DNA of 64,000 bases from Hydractinia symbiolongicarpus (taxonomy: Eukaryota; Cnidaria; Hydrozoa; Anthoathecata; Hydractiniidae): contig NC_079880.1 in the NCBI RefSeq assembly GCF_029227915.1, positions 21,450,501-21,514,500 on the forward strand, given 5' to 3'. Of the stretch, positions 34,789 to 47,938 are shown one piece after another; the first letter of the stretch is position 1; each line of letters starts with the position of its first letter. A model generated the notes under the pieces. That model made no database searches. It was not told where the DNA came from and saw nothing but the letters and a program-made list of their open reading frames with translations. The position numbers and the translations under genes are program-made.

Positions 34789-37700
34789 ATGGAAGGCACT
34801 GAACAACTCGTCGTTGAAACCACGGACAATCAAAAGACAAAACCACAAAGCTCGCTAAAGCGTAAACTGTTAATCACTGCAATTTTTCTTATTATCATTA
34901 TAATAATTGTCGTCATCATAATAGTCGCAGTGAAAAGTAAAGATTCAGACGATAAAAACGAAACAAATAGTCGAAGCAAAAGAGCACTAGCTGTTTTAGA
35001 TGAATACCCTTTAATTGATGGACATAACGATCTACCTTGGCAATTACGAATTAATTACAGGAATCAACTTTCCAAGGTAATTTCTTTTAAAACATACTTA
35101 TTGGATTTGAAAAAGTATTTATGCTGTATTAACGCGCAACCACGACAGGGAAGATTTTTAGTTGTGTGTGTATACTAACATTTGCGAGGATATTTCATTT
35201 TTTTTACCTTTCTGTTAATTTTATTATTATTCTTATCCTATTTTGGCCAGTCAGATTTTGCCTTACCATTTCTTACTTGTAAAGATTAGCCGCACGCAGG
35301 TAAACTAAACCATTATAATGAAATAACCTTTTGACTTACGTAACAATGACCACGAAGAGAAAGAATCAAGATACAAATACTAAAATGAGATGCCACAACG
35401 CCCAACTCTCTTGACAGCTCCATTTCTTATTTTATGGCATGTAGAACTTATTTGTATGTGTGGTTTTCAGCATAGTATTTTATAAACACAAAATTTAATC
35501 TGGTGGAAATGTTAAAATAAAGTCCCAAAATATAGACTCAAGAACCAGAGAAAAAAACGTAAATAAAGAAAGATTTAAACGGTCTCTGATTCTTGATTTC
35601 TTGTTTAATGTCAACAATATATAGAATCAACGGTAGTATTATGTGTTTGCGTTGACTGGACAAGCAAAAGAGCATTTTCCGATCGTTCCGGAATACGTCA
35701 GAACAGGGTTGTATAAATAAAAAACCTGTAAGTCATGAATTAGCTCTGCATCGTATGGTACTGACTGAATGTAAAAATTAAATTTCTTCTCGTTAAAATT
35801 TTAAAATTTCTACTCGTTAAAATTTTAAAATTTCTATTTTACTTCATTGTTTTGTGATTCCTTTTTTGAAAATTTTCATTAAAACATTTTTTAATTGAAT
35901 CGGTAATATTCATCATTAACCAAGAATATCGCCATAAGCTGCAATTTTGGACAGTAGATTATGACCCAAATCATTGAATGCCTTTTTCAGGTGTATAAAA
36001 ATGTACCTCATTACATTATTCTGAGCACAGAATAAAACTTACTTTCTTGCAAGTATTGTATATTTCATAAATGATTCTGTCCCATCCCAACACTTACTAA
36101 TGTTCACCTGTGCAACATTCAATTTTTCTTTGCTGCAAGAAGCCTCACCACTTATCAATCTAGAGTTGTCATGAGAACTATAGACACCAGATATCGTAGA
36201 TGAACCATTAAGCTCCCTATACGTGATTTTTAAAAATATAAATTTTACCTTACCTATTATTTAAATGATGCGTTGACCGGTATTCTTAAGAAAAAATAAA
36301 AAATACAAATTCCTACTAAATTGACCCTTCGAAATAACGCCCATATATACTCTGGGCGTTTATTTGAACATAGAAACTCATTTTGAGGATGTCTTTTTAT
36401 CAGCGTGATTGAGATTGTACCCGTGGTGTTTATTTGAGCATGAGCAATTAATTCAAAGTGAAAGTTTACCGGCTATTGATGCTATACTAAGTAAATTTGT
36501 AATGTTTTATCTAGGTCAATCTAAATGACAAGTACATCAAGGGATATGATAACAAAAGAAAGATGCATAATCTTCATACCAGCATCCCATTATTGAAGGA
36601 GGGAAAAGTTGGTGGACAATTTTGGGCTGCTTACATGTCATGTAAAACACGTGAGAATGATGCAATTCGAAATGTTTTGGAACAAATTGACGTCATCAAG
36701 AGATTTTCCAAACATTATAACGACACTTTTGAATTTGTAACTACCGCTGATGGAATTCTCCAAGCGCACAAAGATAAAAAAATTGCTTCACTTATTGGTA
36801 TGTTCTTTATGATTCTTATGATTCAAAGTTTTATTGTTAAACACAAGTTAATATGATTTTATTTGTTCTATACTTAAGAGCAAGTTAAAATATTATTATA
36901 TTAATTCTATTCTTATCGCTCTATCGTTATCGCTATCTATCTCTATATATCGCCAGCTGTCTATATACTTTCTATTTACTTATTGTCTTGCCATCTCCAA
37001 GCAACAAGGCCTAATATATATTAATATTTTTCAGCTTTATCTTTTTGCATTCACAATAAAATAGCTAAAATGGAATTGCCCACAATGCATACAATCTTTG
37101 GCAAAGATATAAGACAAAGGTCATTTTACAATATAGAAAAAACTTCACACTATTAATGCAGCCTGCCAGCTGCAACGTCGCTACTTTTCTACACACATAA
37201 ATCAGGCACACAGCGTTTAAAATTTGTTAGTTACATGCTCTAACATGCCTGCCCGCCGAAACAATCCACGTTGAGGCCCGCCAGGGCACCAAAATTCGTG
37301 GTGGCTGACGTCAGCAAGAATTAGCACATTTTAAGAGTTTGGATTTAGCCAAATATCCTAAGATCTTAAGTCCACTATAACATTGACAAGTCAACCTTGG
37401 ATAGTTCAAAATGCGTGAATGTAATATAGAAATAGCCTATGCAATCACTTGTGGCGGCAAACTTTGAAAATAGCTGTCTTGTCTGAAATTATTTTGATCA
37501 AATAAATTAAAAGTTTTTCGCGTTAGCTCCACGAGGTTAGTACCTTTCTAGAGGAATTGTTTAGTTCTCTCTGTTCTTCTTAAACTCAAAATATTAAAAA
37601 AATATAGTTATTTAATTCTGTGTTCACAAATTTAGCCAAAAGGGATATTTTTTGTAAAATTTTATCGAATATATATTCTTGCAAATTGCATCCATTTTCA

Positions 37701-40700
37701 TTTTTTCACGAAAACGCAATTTGAGAAAATCAATGGCTAAAAAAATTTAGCTGCGATAATCAGAGCTTTTGAGTAACACACCAAAGTGATTTCTTAAGGA
37801 ACTCTTTAATCTGATTTTAGTAATCTAAATAATTTTCTTTGGGCAAAACATTTGTACCTTCTAAACTTTTGAGATATCTTTATTAACACTTCCAAAGTCT
37901 TAAAGCTTAAAATACACGGTAAGTTTAAGCGGACCGCTTACTTTATAAGTTCAGTTGAAGGTACTACACCTGTCTACACGTTTAAGTTAAAATGTATAAG
38001 TTTTTCTAAAAAAATTTTTTTACAATAAATACCAAATAAAAAACACGTGTATCTTTCATTGCGGTTATTGCTATAGTAGCAGAAGGGGTAATCGTAGAAG
38101 AAAAAAAGTGGACTACTGGTTAGAAACCGAAAATATAACACGCTTATCTTTCATTGCGGTTATTGCTATAGTAGCAGAAGGGGTAATCGTAGAAGAAAAA
38201 AAGTGGACTACTGGTTAGAAACCGAAAATATATGCTCAATTCTTTAGTTTAACAATAGCTCATTAATTATTCTGTTAATTTCAATAGAAAAAACTTTGCA
38301 AAAGTTTAACATGTCCAACTTTTAAAAAAACTTATCAAACTGAGAAAAGTTGTACATCTTTGCTGTTTACACGGTAAGTTTTTTTTTCTTACATTTAAAC
38401 GGTCCGTTTAAGCTTACCGTGTATTTTAGCCTTTTATTATGTCTTGCCAAGTACTTTTAAACATGCCACTTTAGGAGGAGAACTATTGGCTTTTAAAAGG
38501 ACCAAAACCCCGACTTGAACAAGGTTGAATAATTAACAAACAAACAATTAACTCTTTATTGTTCCCCAGGTGTTGAAAGTGGAATGGCCATCGATTCTAG
38601 TTTAGCAGTGTTACGTATGCTGTACGAACTTGGTGCACGGTATATGACGATCACTCACTCGTGCAACGAGCCTTGGGCTGACAACTGGAAAGTCGATAAT
38701 GTAAGTTTTTTAAATAACATTAGCCTACCATGTTGGTCAAAGCATACGTAGATAAAACCGTAAATTTTGAAGTTTGTTCCTCCGAGGAATTATGTAGGCT
38801 GCTTCTATGTTAGATTCACACATTTGAGTCTCACAACATTGACCGTGGACTTGATACTTAGGACCTGTTGGGGAGTTTTAAACTCTTTGAATGTGTTAAT
38901 TGTTTTTGATGTCATCATTGTTTCCCGAATTTCTCGACCTTCGCCGACTCTGACGTATATATTATCGGGTAACGCGTTTGCTCTAAAGGAATAATAGCAT
39001 ATTTACAATACTGTTCACTTGGTTTAGTAGTGAGCTTGCATCCTTATATTAACAAAGTAATCCTTGATTTTTTTACATTATGTTTAAACGAGATGATGTG
39101 TTATATTTTTAACGTCGTAGCAAAAATAATTTAAAGAATTTTATACATGCGAAAATAGGGAAGGAAATAATAAAAAATTTTGTCGTTTTGTCTATGTTAT
39201 AATACCCGTATACGTCTGTCTGTCTGTCTGTATGTCACGCAAAGTGGTACCGCAAGTAGCGAGACGCACACAATGCGGTATAAAAAGAACGGACGACCCG
39301 TGGATTTTTCCACAGACCACCGACTAATTTTTACAAATTTACTTGGAGCGTTTCTTTTAGAAATTGACGCATTTTATTGTGTATAATATGACCTTGTTAA
39401 TGTTTAATATTACAAAGATTCTAGCAAATGAAAGGAAAACACCCGCTGTCTTAAAGGATGTTTCTATACGTAAAAATAAAAGTTTCATACACGTAACGTT
39501 TGTAATATTTTTTCAAGTGATATACTTACCAGTATATTTATAACAGTAAAACTAAACTAACAACGAAATATATTTTTTCCTAAAACATAAATTAAACTAA
39601 TTTACAATCGCCAGAAACGTACTACAGTTTAATCACTCAGCAACGCTCGAAAATGCGTTTGTTTACTTTCCTGCTAAATTACGTCACACCTACTGAACAG
39701 AAGGTCCTCATCAAAACAGTCTATTAGTATCACATTGATCTTGAATCCAGTCAATATAACACAATTCATATTCACACTGTAATAAAACAATTTAAGCCCA
39801 ACTTGTTATCATTTCCTTAGTTCTTAAAACAAAAATTGTATTCTTAGGTAAACTCCACAGATCCAGCTCGAAGTAATGGACTCTCAGCTTTTGGAAGGGA
39901 AGTGATATTGGAGATGAATCGACTGGGAATGCTGGTTGATTTAAGTCATGTGTCACACCAAACAATGAAAGTTGCCTTGCAAATTACACGTGCACCTGTG
40001 ATATTCAGTCACAGTGGAGTTTATGCGGTTTGTAATCACAACAGAAATGTCAGGTAAGTTGTAGTTGTTGAATGTTTCCTTCACCGAAAGAATGAATCAA
40101 ATTTACTATTTTTGCGCACAAATTTCGCATGCAGTATTTTTCGCGAAATAGTAATGTAAACGTTATTAAATTAAGAACGTCTTAAAAAGTACAAATAAAA
40201 AAGCAAAGCTTTTCGTAAGTAAAATCTGTTACATCGCTAGGTGAGTATATAACTCACGTTCCTGACGATGTAAGAGTTTCTACTTACGAAAGGATTTATA
40301 TCTTTAATTGTACATTTTTAGTGCCAAAGAAAACAATTTTAATAATGAAAACGTATTCCAAACATCAGGGTTCAGACAAAAGAGAAATGTGTTTCTTTCG
40401 TTTCTTGAACAAAAGTATATTTTCGTGCGTATTTTTTCTTGCACCATACATTTCGCTTTTATTTTCTGTACTAAACTTCGCTAGTTTGGCATTTTTAGGG
40501 ACGACATCTTACACGAGGTTAAAAAAAATGGTGGCGTTGTGATGGTAGTTTTTTATAACGCTTATGTAAACTGTGCACCAAATAAGGCCAACACAACAAC
40601 AGTTGAATCTGTGTTACGCCACATCAACTATATAAAGAATCTGATTGGCTCAGAATATGTTGGAATAGGAAGCGATTATGATGGAGTGCCATATGTACCA

Positions 40701-41175
40701 GAAGGTAGGAGGGAAATGTCTTTAAACCATGGGTTTCCTTGACGTTACTCGTTGTGAAATGTATGTTTCTTTTTTATGAGCTGTAATTCTTCTGAAAAGT
40801 TCATTGGACTGTGAACATAATTTTTAATTAACATTTATCATTTTTGTTTTGAGTGATAGTAATCAATGGGAAAAGTTTACAGAATAAGTGGTATTAAAAA
40901 CGGTTGTTTCCTTTGTAGGGTTAGAAAACGTCTCAAAATTTCCAAATATTTTCATGAAATTAGCAGAACAAGGATGGAGTGATACAGAATTGAAAAACTT
41001 AGCTGGTGCTAATTTAATTCGTGTTTTCAAAAAAGCGGAGCAGATCTCAAAACAGCTTGCAAGTGAAAAACCAAAAGAAACTTTAATGGAAGTTGAAGAG
41101 TTTTTTGACGTCAATGGAACATGCAGAAAAGACTGGTTGGAAGGTCGCAACGCTAGTTTATTGGGAGGGAAATAA
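34789..41175 (+). CDS. Dpep1-like: Membrane dipeptidase, tandem copy 3, 6 coding exons
   Basis: Exons: 34789-35076, 36515-36797, 38570-38700, 39848-40053, 40499-40704 and 40919-41175, all GT-AG, 456 aa. Same M19 domain, zinc ligands (H79, D81, E193, H268, H289), catalytic Asp (D362), N-terminal membrane segment and RSKR site; no GPI tail. Exons 1-4 are nearly identical to copy 2. Exons 5-6 are the most distinct of the array: GVPYVPEG where the others have [14 protein letters not shown] for AEEISK, and MEVEEFFDV for MKVEEFFNV. Intron 5 is only 214 bp. It is the last gene of the array; no spacer copy follows. The altered Tyr lies close to the GSDYDG active-site loop, so an effect on substrate preference is possible but unproven. 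Confidence 0.93.
37906..38434. mobile_element. 529-bp MITE in intron 2 of dipeptidase 3
   Basis: Occupies the same site as 25429-25723, with the same outer ends (AAAATACACGGTAAGTTTAA and its complement) but a non-palindromic centre of about 350 bp. That centre includes a 95-bp-period direct repeat. Confidence 0.75.
38051..38231. repeat. Two direct repeats, 95-bp period, inside the intron 2 MITE
   Basis: Units begin ATCTTTCATTGCGGTTATTG at 38051 and 38146. Each runs about 86 bp to ACCGAAAATATA, apparently without differences. Confidence 0.9.
39197..39325 (+). repeat. Dispersed CTGT/hairpin repeat, intron 3 of dipeptidase 3
   Basis: Counterpart of 26955-27079. The terminal hairpin arm is mutated (TTCCACAGACC) compared with TCCACGGGCC in copy 2. 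Confidence 0.65.
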
Positions 41176-41319
41176 TAACTTTGCGTGACATTGGTTCTGT
41201 ACATTAAAAGATGTTTAACTTTTATGAAGGCTGTTAGGTAATGATAAAGGAGACAAACTGAAAACATTTTGCGTAACTAGATTTCTTGAAAGTTTCAAAA
41301 AATTAATTGTGAAACCGAT

Positions 41320-41570
41320 TCGAGTGCTTAGTAGCGGTAAACCGTGCCGCATATCCGTGCAGGCGTAATACCCTTTTGAAAAAAGCCATCGCAACTTTGA
41401 CTAAAAAAAAACAAAGGAACTAAACGCTTAGTACAGGTAAACCGTGTTGCAAATTTGCAAAGGCGTAATACCCTGTCGCAATTTCAATTTAATTAAAAAC
41501 AAAGCGGTTGTTACCCTGTCGTACAGCTAAAACAATCACTAAGCAATTTTATTGTGTGGAATAAGGTTTA
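41320..41570. repeat. Decayed dispersed repeat with GCGTAATACCC modules
   Basis: Two modules share AGGTAAACCGTG/CGGTAAACCGTG, GGCGTAATACCC and a nearby run of A, and end with ACAGCTAAAACAATCACTAA and GCAATTTTATT. Related modules occur near 42300-42560 and 55960-56250 (ACAGCTAAAACAGTCATTCA). Family unassigned. Confidence 0.55.
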
Positions 41571-44500
41571 ATGATAGAAACTAACCGGAAAAGTTCGGAT
41601 TCCAATAGGTTTCAGTAAAAAAACGAATTCCGTGGAATGTTGAATTCCACAATTTCCACATTCTGTTATTTAACAAATATTCCGGTTTTTGCATAGTTCG
41701 CCAAAAAAAGTCCGGTTTTTCTCGATTTTTGGGTAAAATCCATAACAAATCGGGAAGTCGGATTAGTCATGCGTTAACAACATATAAAAGAACTCCACTT
41801 GATTAACAAAAGTTTATTGTTAATTTGAAGTTGTTAGGACAATCCTAACAGAGTTACTATATTTTCCCGGTTAAAAGAATTTCATAGGTGTCTTAATAAA
41901 TAAATATTAAAACTCAGTAAGTATCATAACCATCAAACATGGCATAAAGGAGTTATTAAAAAGAACCGCCGACCGAATAGGGTTAAAAGGAGGGTATTAT
42001 TATGCGGAATGAAATAGAAATAAGCTACCATTTTGAACAGACAGATTATTACAGAGAAGAGCTTAGAAGTTAGCCCGAGGTGGAATTTCCTAACTTTATG
42101 CTGAGCTACCATTTTAGTTCACTTACAGACGTATCCCTAATGTACCATTTTGGGCAGAGACAGACAAAAAAAAGGTTTTTAATAATTAGAGTGGTGAGCG
42201 ACGCGGCCTTGAACTGCAGATTGACCGCTTATTTGCAGGTAAGACCTTTCGCACATTCGCCTGGAGCCCTTAAAAAATTTTTTTCGTAACATCGGTTAAA
42301 ATAACCTGTTGTGACCCACTCATAACAAAAAACAGTCAGAATTTTTATTTTGCGGAATATGTTCTTTGCGAAGATAAAAAGTTAATGGTGGCTGACATTA
42401 GAAAAGTGTAGATAAACCATGTTGAACTCCTATGTGGAACGTTGGTTGTACGCTCTTTCATTTTTAATGCATTTGTCAGATAGCAACATCTCGTGGTTAA
42501 ATTAAAAACGTAGCGGGAAGCCTGTCGTTAATTCGTCCAGCTAAAATAGTCAAATAGTTGTGAAAATAAATCCATAAGTTTGACGCCTGCCGCTGAGCAA
42601 AAAATAAACCTTTTTATAAATACTTTTATTATCACTAAAAACTTTGCGGCGACGTAAGTATTCTTCTGGATTTAAACGAAATATAGGACACACTAGAAAA
42701 ACTTCACACGCAACCTCTCATTTTCATAATAAAAAAAAAATAAAGTTAATGAATTAAACGACAGAATGGCTGTCTTCGTGACAAATCCATCGTTTTATAT
42801 GAAAAACTTGAAATCGCTAAAAAGCAGAGAAAATGCGAGTATTATTTTTAAAAATTTTTGGCAGATTAACATTTAAAAAAGATTCGATATTTTCCGCATT
42901 CAGCAAATTTAAAAAATTCGCAAGATTAATTTCCGCACAAAAAGCTATAATTCGAAATAAATTTGGTTCACGGTCTACGACGAGTTGCTTGCTATTGTTT
43001 TAAAAAATATTAATTGGAATATTTAATTCACACATGCAGCGAAGTATTTTTTAAAATGGTAGGTAATGATTCGTTAGCAGCTTCTCGTGCACACAAACAC
43101 CCTGGACATAATACGAGTTCCAACGTTTTACAACCTCATTTTTGTTTATCTGCTGCTGTTTTATGAACTTTGGATCAATCAAGTTTAAAGGTTGTGCGGA
43201 AAATTTTTACATTTTTACATTTTTTTTTGAACAATAGCTTCTTTTTTTTTTTTGAAAGATTCTGGAGTAGCATCCTATGTTGCATCTAATGTTGTTTAAG
43301 GAAAAATATCGAGAATATAATATCTCTGCACACCTTTTCATAGCTGCGTAATTCAAGTGTCTGAAAATTCTGAAGAAAAAGAAAAAGCTTTTGGAAGTTG
43401 GAATCCTCGGACACAACATTGCATACTGGTTGCAACGTAACACTCTCTATTGTAAACTTTGGACCCTTTCAGTTTGTCATTAAATAAAGATATTTTCAAA
43501 AAAAGACTTCTTAGAAAATGTTTACAGGGACTTAGCTAGTTATATGGACAGATTTGCTAAGAGGTGGGTAAAAAAAATTATAAGGTCATCCAATAGATAA
43601 ACTCTATCGCGCACTCCTTGTGTGTCATACCCTTTTTGAACGAAACAATTTGTTTGAAGCGTTATCCACAAAATGATTTTCTTTTTGACCATATTGTGTA
43701 GATTAACTTATTGGGTTGTAACTATTCAACTTTTAATAATTTTGAAAAATAGCCACTTTGTTGCTTTGACCATAGATGTCACTTATTTTAATGACTTGAT
43801 ATCTTATTTAATTACCTGGGGTATGAAGGGTTGTTGTGAAAATTTCAATTGGCTATTAGAGGAGGCTATTCTGTCATGGGCAAGCGTCTCACAGGCCTAT
43901 ATGAGAGCACAATAATGCGTGTAACAGACGGGTCATAGAATAAGGTGATTTTAGACCAGATTAAAGGGAGCAGCATACAATATGATTGACTGTACTTTTT
44001 GATTTTTAGATTTTATGCATTTTAGATAAGCAAAACAAACTTTAACAAAGCAATGCTTCAATATTGCAGAGATTTAAAAAATACTGGTAATTTTTTACAA
44101 TACAGTTGATGAGCGGAGTATCATAAAAATATGATGAGAAATATATTGAGAGGCGCATTTCGTTACCACAAATAAATACACAAGTTATTTAAATCTGTAT
44201 TAGGTTTGCGTAATTTCAACTTGTCAATATTTACAGTTACAGCTTAGATAATTTGTTAGATCTCTAACGTTTGCAACTTGATCCGTTTTGCCAAAATAGC
44301 TAAAAAAGTGTCACAATATTGTAGCAACTTCAGCTGTACCTACACACTGTTTTTAGGAAAGAAAATGATACAATATAGCTACTTAAAAAAAAAAATAGTC
44401 TGAAAATACATAGCATGTTTGGTATGGGTAACTACAAATCTTAAAAAATATATAAGACAAAGACTTGTGTATAAATGATTTCGGAATTTATTCCATAAGT

Positions 44501-46509
44501 TTTAAAACAAGAAAAACAATAATAGCTCTTTATTTGTTTTAAATAACACCTTCTGTTTTAATGTCATCAGCAGCGTCACTTTTTTATCGTTTTTGTGTGT
44601 GTGACCAAATTATGGAACACAAATAAAAGTTAGAATTCAAAGCTAGCTAACTGCCTGCTTATTTCACACATTCGTAGAAATGTGTGATTTGGTATGGGCT
44701 GCGTTCTGTCATGGTGGTAACGAAAAGTTGAAAGGGGTGCGAATAGTATCAAAATCAAAGCCACCACAAATAGCGCGCTATATTGGCCAAAAGTTTTTGT
44801 TTATGTATTGTTTTTTTGAGTATAGCAGCGTTTTTTTTTTGCTGTTTTCTTATTATCATGTATCTTTATATACTATACCCAAAATAATGAAACCAGTAGA
44901 TATATATTCTATTCGAATTTCGAGATATCTCGCATCAAATGAGGTGTTCATTGTCTTGAAATGATTGTTTTGATTTACTGTATGTTGACAATGTTATAAT
45001 GTTCGAAATTGACTTGAGTTGTGTGCTCTCCAGCCATATCTAAGTTATCGAAAAATAGTCACAAATTTTAATATGATTCAATTTATCATTTTATACCAAA
45101 TTTTATCATTGTATATTGTAAATTTGAATGAATACATTTTAATTATTTATCATCATAGTGTCGTGTGGGTGTTCAAACCGCTTCAGTTCTTGTTGTTTTT
45201 ACATGAGACATTAGAAATTCGATTGACAATATTTTATGATAAAACTTGGACATCCATGTGTACGTGTACAAATTAAAACAACATTTTACGACGTTTCGAA
45301 TGTCATACACCATTTTTAAGTAAAATAAAAATTATACAACAGGTCTATATAAACAAGAACGTTGCCATAGATACAAGATATATAAACATAATCAATACAA
45401 TATTTAAGTATAAAGTATGTGTACAATACGAATGTTTGATCAAACTGGACGGTTTTCTTGTATTTCACTTAATATCATAATTCAGTTCACACGCAAAGGG
45501 AAGCATTTTTTAAAAATCTTGAGGAAGGGAGGACATTTGAATGCTTAAAAACTAAAATATTCAGATGTTAATATTTTCATTGGCAAACTAACATAACTAA
45601 TAAAAACTTGTTTAGAAGTTATTATCCAAATCATCAGAAGATTTTAACATCCGGCTTTCGGCTTTTCCAATATCGATTTAAAGGACATGCTACTTTTTAG
45701 CATAATAGTATACGTCTGTAATTTTATTTAGGTGTAATTTGAAAAACTTGGAAATACACCTTTTTTACTACATTAGAGATACTCAAATTCTGAAATTTCA
45801 TAAAATTAACTGTTTTTCCCACATTCCTTGGCCTTCAAAGTTTGTCTGGGATAATTTGTCAACCTTTCAGGACACTGAAACCCTAGGTTGTCTAGGTATT
45901 TATGGGAAGCACATTTGGTTTTTGTAAAATTGGCAAAAGATTGTTCCTTTAAAATGTTCCAATTAGAAATGATATATGAGAATTTCACCGCTATAAGACA
46001 ATGCTTAAAAAGGCTATTCGTAACTATATGGAGAATATCGTCACTTCTATCAACCGCAAATTTTTCTCACGCAAAAAAAATTCACAACACCACGAATGGT
46101 GTAATCTCCCAGCTAGATCAGCTTCTTGTTATATTTTCAAGCAAGATGGCTACACAGCAGCAAGTAACTTTTATACACATTTTTAAAGCATTTTAATCTC
46201 GGTTTTCTTTGTTTACTGTCATAATCGTCAAAGAGCGCTAACTATTTACGTAAGAAAACGTGAGATATTATACCAAGCACGTTTTAAATGTATTTCCACT
46301 CAAAAAGCAAAGCGGATCTAAACTGAACAAGAGAAATACCTATATTTAATTAGCTCTCTGCTAACTATCTTCTTTGTATTATGATTTTAATTGTGGCTAA
46401 GTGTGTGCTTATGTTATAAGCAGCAATTACGAAAAATATTTCCCTGCAAGTTTCTTGTTCTTTATAGTCAACGGAGTGGTAACAAGTTACCAATCAACCG
46501 CCAATAATA

Positions 46510-46528
46510 CCCCCCCCCCCCCCCCCCC
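46510..46528. repeat. C19 homopolymer
   Basis: Nineteen consecutive C bases in AT-rich surroundings, about 260 bp upstream of methyltransferase B. The exact length is prone to sequencing error. Confidence 0.85.
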
Positions 46529-46786
46529 TCCATGAGCGCAATTAGAGAGATTTTTTAAAAATCGATATCTTGCAACAGACTTTTCCAGCAAAAAGCAATG
46601 TAAAAATATTGCATGCTTCCACAAAGCACGACTGTTGTAAATACGAAAACACTGTTGACGTAAACAGTCATTCTTAAGTAGTATTAAAGGAGGTTAGAAA
46701 ACATAACTTCGCACGTTAAGTTTAAGATTGCATTGTCAATATTTTATATAAGTAGTACAAGTGGAATTCAACTTGACAACTCTTTA

Positions 46787-47938
46787 ATGATGAATGTTAA
46801 CGATTCAGAGATGGAAGCAAACCTAGAAAAATACATCGTCAGCGATGAAGACAAAAAAGTTGTCTTGGATTTCCTGGAGCATTTAAAATCAAATTTTGGA
46901 AATTTATCTAAAGGATATGACGATGTGTCCTCAGTTTATGATAAAGTGATGGTACTTTTTAAATACGAAGCCTTTAAAAGATTAGCGAAAGACTTGGCCG
47001 TGTTTTTGAAGCATGAAAAGTTAGAAGAAAAAAAGATTCTAGATGTTGGATGTGGTAATGGAAATCTTGGAAAATCTCTTGTTGAAGAAGGATTTAAAAA
47101 CATCGATGGATTAGATATATCGGAGAAGTTGCTGGAGATGTGTAAAGAGACGAAATGTTACAATAACTTGTTTCAGGGTACGTGCTTTCCAAAACTTCCT
47201 TGCAAACGTTTTCACAGATAATAATCGCCTTTACCAAATTTGTTGCATTGAAATGTAAGAAATGCTTTAGAGAAGGAACTTTTTTGTATGCACAAAGCCA
47301 AGTAAATTATCACAAGTATTATTATATAAAAAAATATTGTTTTGAAACTCTCCAACAAAAATGAAATCACCCAACAAGTTTTATTCTTGGAGAATTATAT
47401 TAAAACAAACAATGTCTTCAGATTATAATACAAGTAAAATAAAATTCGTATTTAACTTAGCTTTACTTATCCTTGCGATTTGATAACTAGTTCTTTTCAA
47501 AAAAATTATTATTCTGATTAATTAAAATATTCACCTGTAATGGCGATGACTCTCTTGGCTTTATTGTGACAACTCAATGTTGATTATTATAATATTTATG
47601 ACAACCTTTGATCTATTTCAGTGCCATTGACAGCTAAACCGACACCTGGTATTGAGGAAAATTCATACGACATTGTTGTTTCAAGTGGATGTTACGTGAT
47701 GGGTCACATTCCACTTGACACTATAATTGAGTTGACACGTATAGTGAAGCCTGGTGGTTATATTTTCTACACACTTCATGACCCTAACTACACGATGGAT
47801 TATATGAATTGGCATGGCAAGATAATGAAAGAAAAGAAAGCTGAATTGATCTCTATGAAACTGGCACCATACAGATTGGATCCGAAAAATAATTTCGAAC
47901 CAACCTATGGTTATTACGTGTTATTCAAAGTATTATAA
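46787..47938 (+). CDS. Mettl27-like: METTL27-like SAM-dependent methyltransferase B (2 exons)
   Basis: Exon 1 is 46787-47177 and exon 2 is 47622-47938, phase 1 GT-AG intron (CAGG|GTACGT ... TTTCAG|TGCC), 235 aa from the first ATG. In-frame ATGs also lie at 46790 and 46811; the last gives exactly the N-terminal length of methyltransferase C, so it is a real alternative start. The class I methyltransferase motifs are all present: LDVGCGNGNLG, GLDIS, YDIVVSSGCY and KPGGYIFYT, plus the N-terminal YDDVSSVYDKV segment typical of the METTL27 family. The 127 nt covering the SAM-binding region differ from gene A at only two positions although the preceding 100 nt differ at about a quarter of sites. 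The last 45-50 nt of the intron are shared with gene C and not with gene A. Substrate unknown. Confidence 0.88.

Larger units (their letters stand above)
41176..46786. other. Intergenic between dipeptidase 3 and methyltransferase B, no gene recognised
   Basis: AT-rich, with several diffuse open frames of 60-100 codons that carry no recognisable domain. The left 1.4 kb holds a decayed dispersed repeat (see 41320-41570). A C19 homopolymer lies at 46510-46528. Sequence near 43870 (GAGGCTATTCTG) matches a short piece of the SINE at 61140. Confidence 0.4.
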
